Origin: a virus
Length of the DNA: 44,151 bases
Strand: one strand, 5' to 3'
Virus record (IMG/VR): IMGVR_UViG_3300044641_006862
Location: 1-44,151 of that record
The notes under the pieces were generated by a model, which saw only the letters and a list, made by a program, of their open reading frames with translations, made no database searches and was not told where the DNA came from. Both the position numbers and the translations under genes were made by a program. This document shows positions 36,210 to 44,151 of this stretch, piece by piece (position 1 is the first letter of the stretch; the number at the start of each line of letters is the position of its first letter).

Positions 36210-37384
36210 TGGAATTACAAGAATATAAATTTGTTATATCACCCGAAAACATTAAAAGTGATTTAGTATTTGTTCCATATACAGGTGAAACGGATGTCAC
36301 TACGATTATTGATCCGTGTTGTTTAACGGCAACTACGATAAGTGCAACAACCACAGGAACAACAGGTGTTTATTTACCTATGTCTTATTTGTTGAGTGGA
36401 AACACAGGTGGTACATCTTTTTTAACAGGATTATCTGTTAACATTATGATTACTGAATCTACAGTTGATTTAGGTTACTACACACCTTTTGATGGGTTAA
36501 TAGTACAGTTGGATGTATTAAATAATTTTATAGTTACCGCAGACACAATTAATCCTTACACCTTTAAGTTTTATAACACATCTGATTTAGAGTTTATTAA
36601 GTTTTTGCAATTAGTTACATACACATTAAATTGGGGTGACGGTACGCCAACACAGGCGGTATTAGGAATTACACCTATATCACATACTTACCCAACTGCA
36701 GATACGACTTATACAATAACACTAACCGCTAATTCACCTTGGGGAATATCAACAGTACAAAAAACTATTACCACACCTTATAGTGCGGTCACAATAAACA
36801 ATCCTTTAGGTAATTTAACATTCACACCTGCGGGAGGTAGTTGGTCGTCAACACCAATAAGTTACGATTATATATTTACGGGAGATTCAAACACAAATGT
36901 TGCGGATTATTACTCTTACAATTATACTTCAGTTCCTTTTCCTGTTACAGGTTTGACAGATTCGACCGTTAATGATTTAACGCAATTTGGACCTAAGACT
37001 AACTTATATGACGGTAACTATAAGTTAGGTATTCAAGTCACAGGACAGACAGGTGTTATTGGAACTTATTATGGTCCTGATGTTACTAACACATATACGG
37101 CTTATACTATTAATGGTGTGATTTATCATGATTATGAAGATTTTACAATATACTTTGTTGATTCATATGGTTTGGTACCTGGTGAAATAGAATTGACGGC
37201 TATAACAAAAAATGAAGCACTCATTAATGTTATTGACCAACTTGAGGTCGTTACAAATGTTTTTATAGAAAGAGGTAAAAATTCTCCTTTAGAGAATGTT
37301 ATGAGATTAGGTGAGGTTGATAATGTGGGGGATTTAGGAAAATACGGATACAAATATTTTATTATTGAAAAAGTGTCTACATAA
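36209..37384 (+). CDS. Virion protein with PKD-like domain, 391 aa
   Basis: Residues about 130-190 resemble a PKD Ig-like domain: TYTLNWGDGTP (WGDG near 142), HTYP and YTITLTANSPWG follow in the order usual for PKD repeats, which mediate protein or carbohydrate contacts in surface proteins. The C-terminus holds FIERGKNSPLENVMRLGEVD followed by NVGDLGKYGYKYF, a motif I associate with tail proteins of Bacteroidota phages. Two early adjacent cysteines (about 36-37) are notable. It is coupled to the upstream gene by a one-base overlap. Host-contact or fibre-connector function is inferred. Confidence 0.62.
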   Translation: MELQEYKFVISPENIKSDLVFVPYTGETDVTTIIDPCCLTATTISATTTGTTGVYLPMSYLLSGNTGGTSFLTGLSVNIMITESTVDLGYYTPFDGLIVQLDVLNNFIVTADTINPYTFKFYNTSDLEFIKFLQLVTYTLNWGDGTPTQAVLGITPISHTYPTADTTYTITLTANSPWGISTVQKTITTPYSAVTINNPLGNLTFTPAGGSWSSTPISYDYIFTGDSNTNVADYYSYNYTSVPFPVTGLTDSTVNDLTQFGPKTNLYDGNYKLGIQVTGQTGVIGTYYGPDVTNTYTAYTINGVIYHDYEDFTIYFVDSYGLVPGEIELTAITKNEALINVIDQLEVVTNVFIERGKNSPLENVMRLGEVDNVGDLGKYGYKYFIIEKVST

Positions 37385-37385
37385 A

Positions 37386-37393
37386 TATTTATT
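37386..37393 (+). promoter_or_regulatory. TATTTATT motif upstream of the 301-aa gene
   Basis: TATTTATT lies 19 nt before the ATG at 37413 in a short gap, the same arrangement as before other uncoupled genes of the window. Confidence 0.45.
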
Positions 37394-37412
37394 AAAAAGA
37401 TTATAAGATAAT

Positions 37413-38318
37413 ATGGCAACAGGAAATTACGGAACGATAAGACCGGCAGATGTTAGTCCCGAAGATGTACAGATAGTAATGGTCTATACTGAGTCAAGAG
37501 ACGACACTCAAAATTTTACATTAACAACACTTGATGCTCAAGATGTTTTAAGACCTTACTTCAATAACCAAGAAACGGGAGGTAGTTCGGTTGAAATTTT
37601 GGGGGGTCTTTATAATTTGAAACTTCCTGCTGATCAATTTACTAAATTAGGGATCTATACTTTGATGATTAGACCTGCTGAGATAAGAACATTAATAACA
37701 GATTGTGGTGTTTTATCTTCACTACCAAATGTTAAGGGTATTGTTATTGACTTGAATAATGTTCCTGTTGAGTACCAAAACAAATTTGTTAATCAAGGGT
37801 TAGTTGGTTTTAGAGTTGAGTATTTAAATCCCGATGGGACAAAAATACCAAACTTTTTTAGAATTATCACATCTTCTTTCTATTGTGAACCAGTAGTTCA
37901 AAACCTTACAAACACAATTCAAAAATCAATTAGATATAGGTATGTACAAGGTGCAACAAACTTACTTTTCTGTACAGTGTCACCTTCATCATCACCTACG
38001 AACAAACCAAGTGCAACACCTTACATTGGACAACCAAATCAAAGTATTATTATAACAAATACATACTTCAATCCGATAACAACCGAAATTGAAATTGTTG
38101 ATCAAGATATCTCAACTCTTGCAATTGCACTTTATGGGAACCAAACTAAATCTATGGAAGACGGTATCTACACTATCTACGATGCTAATAACAACATCTA
38201 CAAACAATACAACTTGTACGAAATTAAAGATCAGTTCAATACTCTTCTTTATGAAGTTAGACAAGATCGTGGTGAAAATATCGACTTCTCAAAAGCATTT
38301 AATAACATAACGGTTTAA
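37413..38318 (+). CDS. Probable tail structural protein, 301 aa
   Basis: The family is not named with certainty. The N-terminus (YGTIRPADVSPEDVQIVMVY, about 6-25) and beta-rich body fit a tail-tip or collar subunit. A Ser/Pro/Thr-rich stretch near residues 190-205 (SPSSSPTNKPSATPYIG) looks like a flexible linker between two domains, and the C-terminal part ends with a charged YEIKDQFNTLLYEVRQDRGE strand-helix. The stop overlaps the ATG of the 995-aa gene by one base, so the two products are coupled. Confidence 0.6.
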   Translation: MATGNYGTIRPADVSPEDVQIVMVYTESRDDTQNFTLTTLDAQDVLRPYFNNQETGGSSVEILGGLYNLKLPADQFTKLGIYTLMIRPAEIRTLITDCGVLSSLPNVKGIVIDLNNVPVEYQNKFVNQGLVGFRVEYLNPDGTKIPNFFRIITSSFYCEPVVQNLTNTIQKSIRYRYVQGATNLLFCTVSPSSSPTNKPSATPYIGQPNQSIIITNTYFNPITTEIEIVDQDISTLAIALYGNQTKSMEDGIYTIYDANNNIYKQYNLYEIKDQFNTLLYEVRQDRGENIDFSKAFNNITV

Positions 38319-41305
38319 TGGCGACAAATAAATTTACTTGCCCACCTCAAAGTAGTGCTGCTAACAGCTTCTCCAATAATTTAGTTGGAGTTCAGCTTGT
38401 TACGGGGGGAGGTTTAACGCAAGCGAATTTTGAGTTCACAACAGGTATTAGTGAGAAACAAAATAGAACCTTTACAATAGGTAGTTTTTCCGAACCGATC
38501 AATCTTGAAAGTATCAATATTGAAACAAATGCTGAAGCTGCTGATATACTTGCAAACAATTATAGAGTTTATCCTAATTATGATTTATCTCAAGTTACAA
38601 ACTTTACACAGTATGGATCTTTGGTTAAAAGATTGTCTGTCTCTATAACAAAAATTATCAACTATTTTCCTGGCGGATTAGAAGTTAACTCTAAAACGCC
38701 AAAATTTATAACACAAGAAACCGCAATCAATATACAATACGATTCGGTAGAAAATGACACAACTTTTGAGATATATCTTGAATCAATACAAAACCCATTC
38801 GAATTAGATTATTCTGATAGTGCCGAGACAAACATGTTGTTTAATGAAATGCAAGTTTCTCCTTTAAGAAACATGAAGTTGTTTTACAAAAAGTATGTTC
38901 TGTATCTGAATGGATCTCAATATCCTGTCAATTATTTATTCCCAACTAATAGTTCCTCAACAACATTGAAACTAATAGTTGATGGTAATCCTTTTAGTGG
39001 GGCCGCATCATCATCTGATTATTTGGTTATTAGACCAAATGATTTTGAAAGTAACAAAGTTTTTAATTTAGACTTTGATCCTGTTGAACAATTTCTCTTA
39101 AATAGACAAATTACTCCTGCTTATACTGCACAGTTTACAGTCCCAAGAGAACAAGAGGATGGTTCATATATTTTAACAACAGAATTAGTGACTTGGCCAA
39201 GAGCTGGTCTTTGGAACTTAGATATTAGTTCAGTATCGTTTGATAATTACTTAACACAGATAAATGATTTTGCGGTTAACTTAGATGGTTATAGTACTAA
39301 CATTATATCAAGATTCTTAACTACTGGAGCATTAAAAGAATTTGATACACCCGACCAAAGATTTGAAAAACTAATCCAACTATACGGAAGAAGTTTTGAT
39401 GAAACCAAAGCTTTTATAGGTGCGTTAGGTAATATTAACAGTATTCACTATACACCAAAAAATGACATACCATCACAACTTCTAAAAAATTTAGCTCAAA
39501 CATTAGGGTGGGTTACAAACTTTTCTCCGATATCTCAAGAAGAACTTTTACAGGCGGTTTTCACAACACAACCAAATACTTTTCCAGGTTTACAATTAGG
39601 ACCAACACCTGAAGAAATTAACTATCAGTTTTATAGAAACTTAATTTTAAATTCCGCTTACCTTTTCAAATCAAAAGGTACGAGAAAATCTATTGAGTGT
39701 TTGTTAAGAATGGCAGGGGCGCCTGAAGCATTGATTGATTTTAATGAGTATGTTTATGTTGCAGACCAAAGAATTAACATGTCTGAATTTGACCAACAGT
39801 TTGCTGAAATTAGTACAGGAGTTGTATTACAACAAATACCAATACTTCAGACAAATAATGTGTTCTCAATACAAGGTATACAGTACACAGGGTTTACAAC
39901 CTCATCAACAAACTTGACAGTATTAGCAACAAGAAACGATTTTCCTGTTGATGATTTTGGATGTCCAAAAATGCCAATACCGACGGAAAGTTATTTCTTC
40001 CAAATAGGTGGTGGATGGTTCGAATCTACACCACAACATAGAATGCCTGAGTTTGCGGTACCAACAAATCAAGTTTTCACAGGAAACAATCCTAACTACC
40101 AAACTCAATTATTACCATTCAATTATGGTGAGGAATATTTGTACAGATACAGATACTTCCCATACATGGATTTAGGATTCAAATTGAGAAAAGTTGCGGA
40201 AAACAAAAAAAGTTGGGTAGACACAACACCATTCTTAAGAAGTAGTTTTGAAGGAAACTTTAACGCTTATTATACGGTTGGGGAGGAATGTTTAGTATTG
40301 AATGTTAAAAATGTTGACATTATGATGAATCCGGCACAAGGTTTAGCCTATGATGTTTGGTCAATGTCTCGAGACACTAACTACCCAATACCTGAACAAG
40401 GTTTATTCTATACACCACCGTCACCTTGTAACATACCAAATCCATACCCTAAATTGGGTGGAGTTGATTGGACAACTATAATACCGAAACCAAAAACAAA
40501 AACTTTCTTTGAATTTGCTCAGACATTTTGGAGAAACATGATTAACACAAGAAACCGTCAATTTATAACCGATGGTAAAACTGGTGGTTACCCAACTCTA
40601 CAATCAATATATTGGAGCTACTTAGAATCTTTGACTAATGCCGGAATACCAAACAATAATTTCACATATCAAACAATGATAGATTTTGTTAATGGTATGG
40701 GAGACTATTGGATTAGAATGGTTGAACAAATGGTACCCGCAACAACGATATGGAACACAGGTGTAAAGTTAGAAAACTCTATTTTCCACAGACAAAAGTT
40801 TGTATGGAGAAGACAAGAAGGTTGTAAGTTTATTCCGATTCCTTGTAAGCCTTGTAGTTTAACAACTCAACTTTATGTACTTGATTGTCCTGTACAACAA
40901 GTTACTTGTGCGATTTATCCTTGGAATACAGATCCTAACATTACAAATTTTGGAACTCTTTTAAATACAACCATGAATGATTTCTTTATATCTCAAGGAG
41001 TAAACATTAATAGTTGTCAGTTGAATAGTACTGTTAGTAGTTGGTATGTTGATATTCGAGTAAACGGAAATGTAATCGCCGATGACTTGTTTTATCAAGG
41101 AATTGGTACAGGTCAATACCCTACACCACAACAGTGGTTAACGGCATTAACTGACACATTCCAAAGTTTACAAACATCTGGTTATGGTTATAATATAGAC
41201 GATAGTACAGACGAAATAATTATATTTAATAATAACTGTCTACCAAATTTTGATGATCTTCAAATCAATGTTGGAATAAACTTCGAAATATACTGTAATC
41301 AATAA
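38318..41305 (+). CDS. Tail connector/baseplate periphery protein, 995 aa (gpI-like segment)
   Basis: The middle of this protein (about 430-480) has [20 protein letters not shown] followed by MAGAP, a pattern like the KGT-containing core of P2 gpI-type tail proteins that join the baseplate to fibres. The N-terminal 330 residues are beta-rich; the C-terminal 130 residues hold several cysteines ([20 protein letters not shown]) and short strands, possibly the fibre attachment site. It overlaps both neighbours by one base, and the adhesin gene follows directly. Role as a fibre-bearing connector is inferred from the motif and position. Confidence 0.58.
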   Translation: MATNKFTCPPQSSAANSFSNNLVGVQLVTGGGLTQANFEFTTGISEKQNRTFTIGSFSEPINLESINIETNAEAADILANNYRVYPNYDLSQVTNFTQYGSLVKRLSVSITKIINYFPGGLEVNSKTPKFITQETAINIQYDSVENDTTFEIYLESIQNPFELDYSDSAETNMLFNEMQVSPLRNMKLFYKKYVLYLNGSQYPVNYLFPTNSSSTTLKLIVDGNPFSGAASSSDYLVIRPNDFESNKVFNLDFDPVEQFLLNRQITPAYTAQFTVPREQEDGSYILTTELVTWPRAGLWNLDISSVSFDNYLTQINDFAVNLDGYSTNIISRFLTTGALKEFDTPDQRFEKLIQLYGRSFDETKAFIGALGNINSIHYTPKNDIPSQLLKNLAQTLGWVTNFSPISQEELLQAVFTTQPNTFPGLQLGPTPEEINYQFYRNLILNSAYLFKSKGTRKSIECLLRMAGAPEALIDFNEYVYVADQRINMSEFDQQFAEISTGVVLQQIPILQTNNVFSIQGIQYTGFTTSSTNLTVLATRNDFPVDDFGCPKMPIPTESYFFQIGGGWFESTPQHRMPEFAVPTNQVFTGNNPNYQTQLLPFNYGEEYLYRYRYFPYMDLGFKLRKVAENKKSWVDTTPFLRSSFEGNFNAYYTVGEECLVLNVKNVDIMMNPAQGLAYDVWSMSRDTNYPIPEQGLFYTPPSPCNIPNPYPKLGGVDWTTIIPKPKTKTFFEFAQTFWRNMINTRNRQFITDGKTGGYPTLQSIYWSYLESLTNAGIPNNNFTYQTMIDFVNGMGDYWIRMVEQMVPATTIWNTGVKLENSIFHRQKFVWRRQEGCKFIPIPCKPCSLTTQLYVLDCPVQQVTCAIYPWNTDPNITNFGTLLNTTMNDFFISQGVNINSCQLNSTVSSWYVDIRVNGNVIADDLFYQGIGTGQYPTPQQWLTALTDTFQSLQTSGYGYNIDDSTDEIIIFNNNCLPNFDDLQINVGINFEIYCNQ

Positions 41306-43050
41306 TGAGTATCGTTTTGTCTAATTATAATGTGACTGGTGATTGTAGTAATACAATGTCAGGATCTGTGTATTTTGAAATAACAACAGGAACACCAGGT
41401 TTTGTTGTAAGTTGTCTAAACACATCTTGTGTTATTCCACCAACAATTGTTTCAGGACCACCATATATCTTTTCATATTATGGACTGTCAGCGGACACAT
41501 ATTTTTTAGAAATTAAAGATGGGGCCTCTAATAGTTACATCCAAAGTGTTTATATATCATCAGGAACTACGGCCACGATAGATTCAACAGATACCGATTG
41601 TGGTCTTAGTAATGGTTCTGTTACAGGATTTACAAGTGGAGTATATGGTCAGGCTGAGTTTGAGTTATTTGACGGAAATGACAATTTTATTGTGTCTGCA
41701 GATACCCCAAATAATTATTACGAATTCCAAGGACTATCGGCGGGAACTTACTATATAGTTGCAAACGATGGTGGTGGTTGTACTGGTATCACAGCATCAG
41801 TGGTAATTAATCCATCAAACGCTTTCACCTTTGGTGCTTATGTTGTTGACGATGGAAGTTGTATTGGTGGACCAAGTGGTAAAATATTTTTAACGGGTCT
41901 TACCTTACCTGTTTCTGCATATACAATAAATTGGTTGACAAATGTTAATGGTCAAACGGGTACTACTATAACAGGTTTAACTTCAGGTTCTTACAATGTT
42001 GAAATTACAGATCCAAATGGTTGTCAGGCGGACGAATCTTTTACAATAACATCGGTAGACCCTATTGGTTCTGCTGGTTTCATAGTAATAACTCAACCAT
42101 CGTGTTTTGGAAGTGATGGTGAAGTGGAGTTCATAATAACTGGCGGAACTGCTCCTTATTATTTTAGCGCATCTACAGGTCAAGTAGAAATTACCTTTAG
42201 TCAATCTGCGGTCTTTTCGGGTCTATCTTCAGGAAGTTATAACTTCTCAGCAACAGATGCGGGACTTTGTACAATATTTGATTCGATTTCTATAGGTACA
42301 CCAAACTCATTCACCACAGTACAGGTAAATACAACACCATCATATTGTTCATCAAATGATGGTACAATACAAGTAATAGTTGACGGAGGGGTCATTAACA
42401 ATCCAAACCTTTTGATCGGAATTTCGGGAACTTCAGGTACGCAACAAGTTGGAACAATAGGGTCACCAACACAAACATTCGTGGGATTACCCAATGGTGA
42501 TTATTTAGTAACAGTAACTTCCGTAGGATGTACTTACACTGCAATCACAACGATAGATTCTGTTGATTTGTTTACTGTAACCGCTTCTACAACAGGTACG
42601 ACTTGTGGTTTAAAAAATGGAACATTACATGTAACAACATCAACAGGTGGAACATTACCATATGTTTATACACTAAATGGTCCTGTTGGACCTAACCCAA
42701 CATCGGTTACAACCTTCTTAAGTACTTTCACTAATCTACAAGGGGGTAATTATATATTGACCGTACAAGATTCTAGTTTACCGGCTTGTGTACAATCTTA
42801 CCCAATTAATATTGACATAAGTTCAAATGTATATTTTAATTTATTAACATCACAACCTATTGTTGGAAATGATGGAACAATAACAGCTTATATTACAAAT
42901 GGTGAACCACCATTTACATACGCTTGGTCAGGAGGAACTGCAGGGTCTCAAACAGGAAGTACGGTTACAGGTTTAACGGCAGGGACATATTCATTAACAG
43001 TAACAGACGCTGACAATTGTTCATATACAAAGTTTACAACACTTACAGGT
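41305..43050 (+). repeat. Seven SprB-like protein repeats
   Basis: Degenerate repeats begin near 41305, 41590, 41845, 42080, 42320, 42580 and 42840. Each carries a GLSxGxY- or NLxGGNY-like turn and most have paired cysteines. They are repeats at protein level only; the DNA has diverged, so they are old. Confidence 0.72.
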
Positions 43051-44151
43051 ACAAAAAAATATACTAACTACAGATACTTTAATATTTGCGACGACGAATT
43101 TCAAAATAGTGGTCTAATAACTAAAAGAAATGTTAGGTCAATGTATCTTGAAGGTTTCAGTGATTTAGCAAGTGGAAATACAAATTGTATTATTAATGAT
43201 GCGATATTTTATATTTACGCTCAAGTAGGATCACAATCAGCACAAACTGAGTTTTATACATCATCAGGGGCGACAGATTACCCAAGTGATACACTTTGGG
43301 CTCAAACAATTACGGATACATTAGATTCTTTTTATGGTATAAGCGGAACTACTGTAGACATTACAAATAACAGAATACAAATTTATACAACATGTGAAGA
43401 CATTCCAAAAAATTGTATTGTTGAACCAATCAACCCATTACAAGATAGTCAAGTTATTGTTAATCTTGTAATTGACTATGATATATCTTGTGTTTATTGT
43501 CCACCACCTACACCATCTGTCACACCAACAGTTACACCAACAATTAGTCTTACACCAAATGTTACACCAAGTGTTACCAAAACACCTACTGTAACACCAA
43601 CAAATACTCAAACACCTACTGTAACAACTACTAATACTCAAACACCAACAACAACCCCTACATTTACTCCAACAAATACTTTTACACCAACAAATTCACA
43701 AACACCAATAGTAAGCCCAACTTTAACACCAACTAATACAGAAACACCAACACCTACTGAAACTCCAACCAATACACCAACACCTACAGTTACTGAAACT
43801 CCTACAAATACCCCAACTAATACTGTAACACCAAGTGTAACGCCGACTTTGGTACCTACTGAATTTATTACTTTACAAATCGCGGTAGATAGTAGTTTAC
43901 CACCAACATCAGGTACAGTGTGGTATGCATCGACAGTTTCTTTCGATGGAACTCAACCTTATCCTTTAGGATTAACATGGACACAATTAGGTTCAGTAAC
44001 TTTGGCTCCTCAGTGTAATTCATCAATTTTTGTTGGTTTTATTCCGTTATCTTTAGGTTCACCTTTTGTGTACATACAATTAAGAACCGATGATTCTACT
44101 TTAATTTACCAAAGTAGAGGATCTTTATCAGTCTTTGGTGATCCTTGTACA
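41305..44151 (+). CDS. Adhesin/tail fibre with SprB-like repeats and Thr/Pro linker (3' end outside window)
   Basis: An open frame of 949 codons runs from the ATG at 41305 (overlapping the previous stop by one base) to the window end without a stop. Residues 1 to about 580 form seven degenerate repeats of about 70-85 residues. Their features are C..N.G.I, G..PYTYAW-like, GLSAGTY, and a V.D..GC-like end (example [11 protein letters not shown] with [17 protein letters not shown] in repeat 7). This is the SprB-type repeat found in Bacteroidota surface proteins. A distinct domain follows (about 584-732). A roughly 120-residue Thr/Pro linker comes next (43501-43860) and then a new globular start. 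Likely the receptor-binding fibre; the true C-terminus is unseen. Confidence 0.75.
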   Translation, partial: MSIVLSNYNVTGDCSNTMSGSVYFEITTGTPGFVVSCLNTSCVIPPTIVSGPPYIFSYYGLSADTYFLEIKDGASNSYIQSVYISSGTTATIDSTDTDCGLSNGSVTGFTSGVYGQAEFELFDGNDNFIVSADTPNNYYEFQGLSAGTYYIVANDGGGCTGITASVVINPSNAFTFGAYVVDDGSCIGGPSGKIFLTGLTLPVSAYTINWLTNVNGQTGTTITGLTSGSYNVEITDPNGCQADESFTITSVDPIGSAGFIVITQPSCFGSDGEVEFIITGGTAPYYFSASTGQVEITFSQSAVFSGLSSGSYNFSATDAGLCTIFDSISIGTPNSFTTVQVNTTPSYCSSNDGTIQVIVDGGVINNPNLLIGISGTSGTQQVGTIGSPTQTFVGLPNGDYLVTVTSVGCTYTAITTIDSVDLFTVTASTTGTTCGLKNGTLHVTTSTGGTLPYVYTLNGPVGPNPTSVTTFLSTFTNLQGGNYILTVQDSSLPACVQSYPINIDISSNVYFNLLTSQPIVGNDGTITAYITNGEPPFTYAWSGGTAGSQTGSTVTGLTAGTYSLTVTDADNCSYTKFTTLTGTKKYTNYRYFNICDDEFQNSGLITKRNVRSMYLEGFSDLASGNTNCIINDAIFYIYAQVGSQSAQTEFYTSSGATDYPSDTLWAQTITDTLDSFYGISGTTVDITNNRIQIYTTCEDIPKNCIVEPINPLQDSQVIVNLVIDYDISCVYCPPPTPSVTPTVTPTISLTPNVTPSVTKTPTVTPTNTQTPTVTTTNTQTPTTTPTFTPTNTFTPTNSQTPIVSPTLTPTNTETPTPTETPTNTPTPTVTETPTNTPTNTVTPSVTPTLVPTEFITLQIAVDSSLPPTSGTVWYASTVSFDGTQPYPLGLTWTQLGSVTLAPQCNSSIFVGFIPLSLGSPFVYIQLRTDDSTLIYQSRGSLSVFGDPCT
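43501..43860 (+). repeat. Thr/Pro-rich low-complexity linker (TPTxTPT pattern)
   Basis: About 120 codons consist mainly of Thr and Pro with Asn, Val, Ser and Glu in a TPTNTPT/TPTVTP pattern. At DNA level it is an imperfect 6-to-18-nt repeat of ACACCAACA-like units, prone to slippage. It would be an extended, rigid stalk between two fibre domains. Confidence 0.9.

Noticed and set aside
41983-42494. Two reverse-strand ORFs (41983-42204 and 42237-42494)
   Set aside because: Both lie inside the long + strand frame with clear repeat domains; no start context.
43438-43641. Cys/Trp-rich reverse-strand ORF
   Set aside because: It is the antisense of the Thr/Pro repeat (ACA/CCA triplets give Cys and Trp), inside the open adhesin frame.
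43501-43860. CRISPR-like array in the Thr/Pro repeat
   Set aside because: Units are in-frame codon repeats of variable short length without spacers; a coding linker.
1-44151. tRNA genes, introns and inteins
   Set aside because: No cloverleaf-like tRNA was noticed and no gap is large enough; NrdA, NrdB, helicase and UvsX show uninterrupted family motifs at normal lengths. A tRNAscan run would be decisive.

Overview
The window is a continuous block of a large, AT-rich T4-like myovirus (contractile-tailed phage) genome, or a metagenomic fragment of one. Every supported gene lies on the + strand, usually with 1-30 nt between genes or with overlapping stop and start codons. The last gene, at 41305, is cut by the window end. 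A Bacteroidota (flavobacteria-like) host is suggested, not proven. The last gene carries seven repeats resembling the SprB-type repeats of Bacteroidota surface proteins, start codons mostly follow A/T-rich leaders without a Shine-Dalgarno sequence, and base composition is low in GC.

Layout. (1) 24-15874 is the tail tube and central baseplate block. It holds a gp19-like tube protein, a gp26-like tail assembly chaperone with an out-of-frame extension (likely programmed +1 frameshift), a short tape measure protein, a 1684-aa tube-initiator-like protein containing an OmpA-like domain, a small gp53/LysM-like protein, and a 2355-aa hub-like protein whose C-terminus resembles a cell-wall hydrolase. 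(2) 15899-16818 holds two small unassigned genes, one with a Pro/Ala repeat, ended by a strong terminator. (3) 16927-25408 is a replication and nucleotide cassette: a gp32-like SSB without cysteines, a small conserved protein, a UvsX/RecA-type recombinase, an RNase H/flap-nuclease-type exonuclease, an unknown 149-aa protein, a gp41/DnaB-type helicase, and class Ia ribonucleotide reductase NrdB and NrdA. It starts after a TTGACT-17-TATAAT promoter and ends at a GAAA-loop terminator. (4) 25479-44151 is the wedge and fibre block: gp25, gp6, a 1880-aa wedge-position protein with an internal hydrophobic multi-helix segment and a Cys cluster, several proteins of unknown detail (one with a PKD-like domain), a 995-aa connector, and the start of a SprB-repeat/Thr-Pro-rich adhesin.

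How the parts fit. Blocks 1 and 4 would build the contractile tail tip, with wall-binding, wall-cutting and membrane-inserting parts spread over three giant proteins and host recognition at the 3' end. Block 3 supplies dNTPs, helicase, recombinase, SSB and primer removal. A TATTTAT motif lies a short distance upstream of seven genes that follow an intergenic gap and is absent before genes whose starts overlap or abut the preceding stop, so it is a candidate phage promoter element. No tRNA, rRNA, CRISPR array, integrase or insertion sequence was seen, and no intergenic stretch exceeds about 110 bases.
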